NCBI GenBank assembly: GCA_014859105.1
Contig: JACUUX010000029.1
Coordinates: forward strand, 1 to 32,995
Reading direction: 5' to 3'
DNA: 32,995 bases
From: Nitrospirota bacterium
GTDB lineage: Bacteria; Nitrospirota; Thermodesulfovibrionia; Thermodesulfovibrionales; SM23-35
Shown piece after piece: positions 31,992 to 32,995 of this stretch (position 1 is the first letter of the stretch; each line of letters opens with the position of its first letter). The notes beneath the pieces were generated by a model that searched no databases, was not told where the DNA came from, and saw only the letters and a list, made by a program, of their open reading frames with translations. The position numbers and the translations under genes are program-made.

Positions 31992-32995
31992 ATGAAACTT
32001 TCTCAGATAGGCGAACTTTACCTTTTAGAACGGATCAGGAAAAATTTCTCAAAAAAATCAAAAAATATTCTTGTGGGGATAGGTGATGACGCGGCCGTAA
32101 TAAGTCCTATCACTAAAAACACGCTTTTAACGACTGACATGATGGTCGAAGGGATACATTTTGATCCATCCTTTATAACTCCTTACCAACTCGGATTTAA
32201 ACTAATATCTGCGAATGTAAGTGATATTTATGCTATGGGAGGAAAACCCCTCTATGTCCTGCTGAATATAGCTTTGAAGAAAGATACGACGCTTGAATTT
32301 GTTGATAATTTTTTTGAGGGTATCAGGTTTGCAAATAAACATTATGGCACTATCCTTGTTGGAGGCGATATTTCAGCAACACATACGAGTTTATCATTCT
32401 CTGCAACGCTTCTCGGGTATGCTGAAAGATATTTAAACAGAACTGGAGCATGTATTGGAGACAGAATCTATGTCACAGGAAATCTTGGAGATTCGGCCTG
32501 CGGCCTTGCGATACTGAAGAGAATAAAAAAACAGGTGCCTATTAACGACATAGTCTATGAAAAAAAAATTAAGAGAGATATCTTGAAGGGATTATCATGG
32601 AAAACCATCGAACCATTACTCAGAAGGCATCTTATGCCCGAAGCAAGAAATCCAGAGAAAATTATCTATAAAGCAACATCCATGATAGATATAAGTGACG
32701 GGCTTCTGATTGATTTAACCAGGTTATGTAATGAGAGCAAGGTTGGAGCAAAAATATGCCTGGATAAGATTCCTCTGTCTGCGGCGATTAAGAGAACATC
32801 TGAATATTTGGGTATTTCTCCTGTAAGGTTAGCGCTGGCAGGTGGAGAGGATTATGAACTTCTATTTACTGCATCTCCAGGGAAAAGAGTTAAGGCAATA
32901 TGTATAGGGGAAATAACAAAATCAGAAAGAGTTATAATAGACAGTCACGGAAAAAAGAAGCCTTTTTCAGTTGAAGGTTACCAACACTTCGGTTC
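31992..32995 (+). CDS. thiL: Thiamine-monophosphate kinase, 3' end outside the window
   Basis: The frame runs from ATG 31992 to the window edge without a stop, 334 codons. ThiL phosphorylates thiamine monophosphate to the active diphosphate. Motifs: MKLSQIGELYLLERI, VGIGDDAAVI, LLTTDMMVEGIHF, KLISANVSDIYAMGGKP, TILVGGDIS, GDRIYVTGNLGDSACGL, MPEARNP, SMIDISDGLLIDL and LAGGEDYELLFT. The last visible residues GYQHFG match the usual C-terminus, so only a few codons are missing. It follows lon by 30 nt but has no clear Shine-Dalgarno. Confidence 0.93.
   Translation, partial: MKLSQIGELYLLERIRKNFSKKSKNILVGIGDDAAVISPITKNTLLTTDMMVEGIHFDPSFITPYQLGFKLISANVSDIYAMGGKPLYVLLNIALKKDTTLEFVDNFFEGIRFANKHYGTILVGGDISATHTSLSFSATLLGYAERYLNRTGACIGDRIYVTGNLGDSACGLAILKRIKKQVPINDIVYEKKIKRDILKGLSWKTIEPLLRRHLMPEARNPEKIIYKATSMIDISDGLLIDLTRLCNESKVGAKICLDKIPLSAAIKRTSEYLGISPVRLALAGGEDYELLFTASPGKRVKAICIGEITKSERVIIDSHGKKKPFSVEGYQHFG

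Noticed and set aside
1-32995. CRISPR array or complete insertion sequence
   Set aside because: No series of regularly spaced repeats, no cas-like gene and no transposase with terminal inverted repeats was found.

Overview
The window looks like a chromosomal contig from an AT-rich, anaerobic or microaerophilic Gram-negative bacterium. A small triheme c7-type cytochrome, an AmmeMemoRadiSam gene set, two further radical SAM proteins and the local gene content fit a member of the Nitrospirota (Thermodesulfovibrio-like) or a related deltaproteobacterial lineage. This assignment is an inference from gene content and was not tested by any search.

Positions 1-3422 are a decayed accessory region. 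On the minus strand lie a frameshifted terminase small subunit, a truncated terminase large subunit fused to it, a PD-(D/E)XK-like nuclease, a small coiled-coil protein and a DUF72 gene with one internal amber codon. The 3' part of a tRNA-Leu bounds it on the left and a tRNA-Glu-like 3' half on the right. No integrase is visible. Positions 3525-9730 are a patchwork: a secreted FnIII/golvesin-type protein, a ChaN-like protein, a TetR regulator coupled to a B12-binding radical SAM enzyme, a sugar/aminoglycoside-kinase-like remnant coupled to a HAD hydrolase, and an ACT-domain scrap.

Positions 9743-14053 hold a divergent phosphoglycerate kinase, then on the minus strand the AmmeMemoRadiSam genes (radical SAM enzyme, a tiny Tat-leader ORF, a MEMO-AMMECR1 fusion with a lipoprotein-type leader) and an Hsp20 remnant. 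Positions 14047-15487 run on the plus strand: a consensus promoter, an IHF/HU-family gene, a MerR-type regulator, tRNA-Pro(GGG) and a DedA-family membrane protein.

Positions 15498-23648 form one tight minus-strand housekeeping operon: nadE, a small exported protein, rsmI, a response regulator, valS, a 15-residue-repeat membrane protein, nadC and a SAP-like small protein. It joins the last steps of NAD synthesis (nadC, nadE) to translation (valS, rsmI). valS has no ATG, GTG or TTG start compatible with its complete N-terminus; it appears to start at ATT, overlapping the stop of the response regulator. Positions 23765-32995 are mostly on the plus strand: a holin-superfamily membrane protein, a SPASM radical SAM protein, argS, ilvE, galU, lon and thiL (cut by the window end), with the triheme cytochrome on the minus strand.

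The most interesting points are the ATT start of valS, the exact 15-residue solenoid protein between valS and nadC, the AmmeMemoRadiSam locus with a detached Tat leader and a dispersed repeat used as coding sequence, and a recurring arrangement in which promoter -10 boxes sit only 3-25 nt before SD-less start codons, predicting leaderless or near-leaderless mRNAs.
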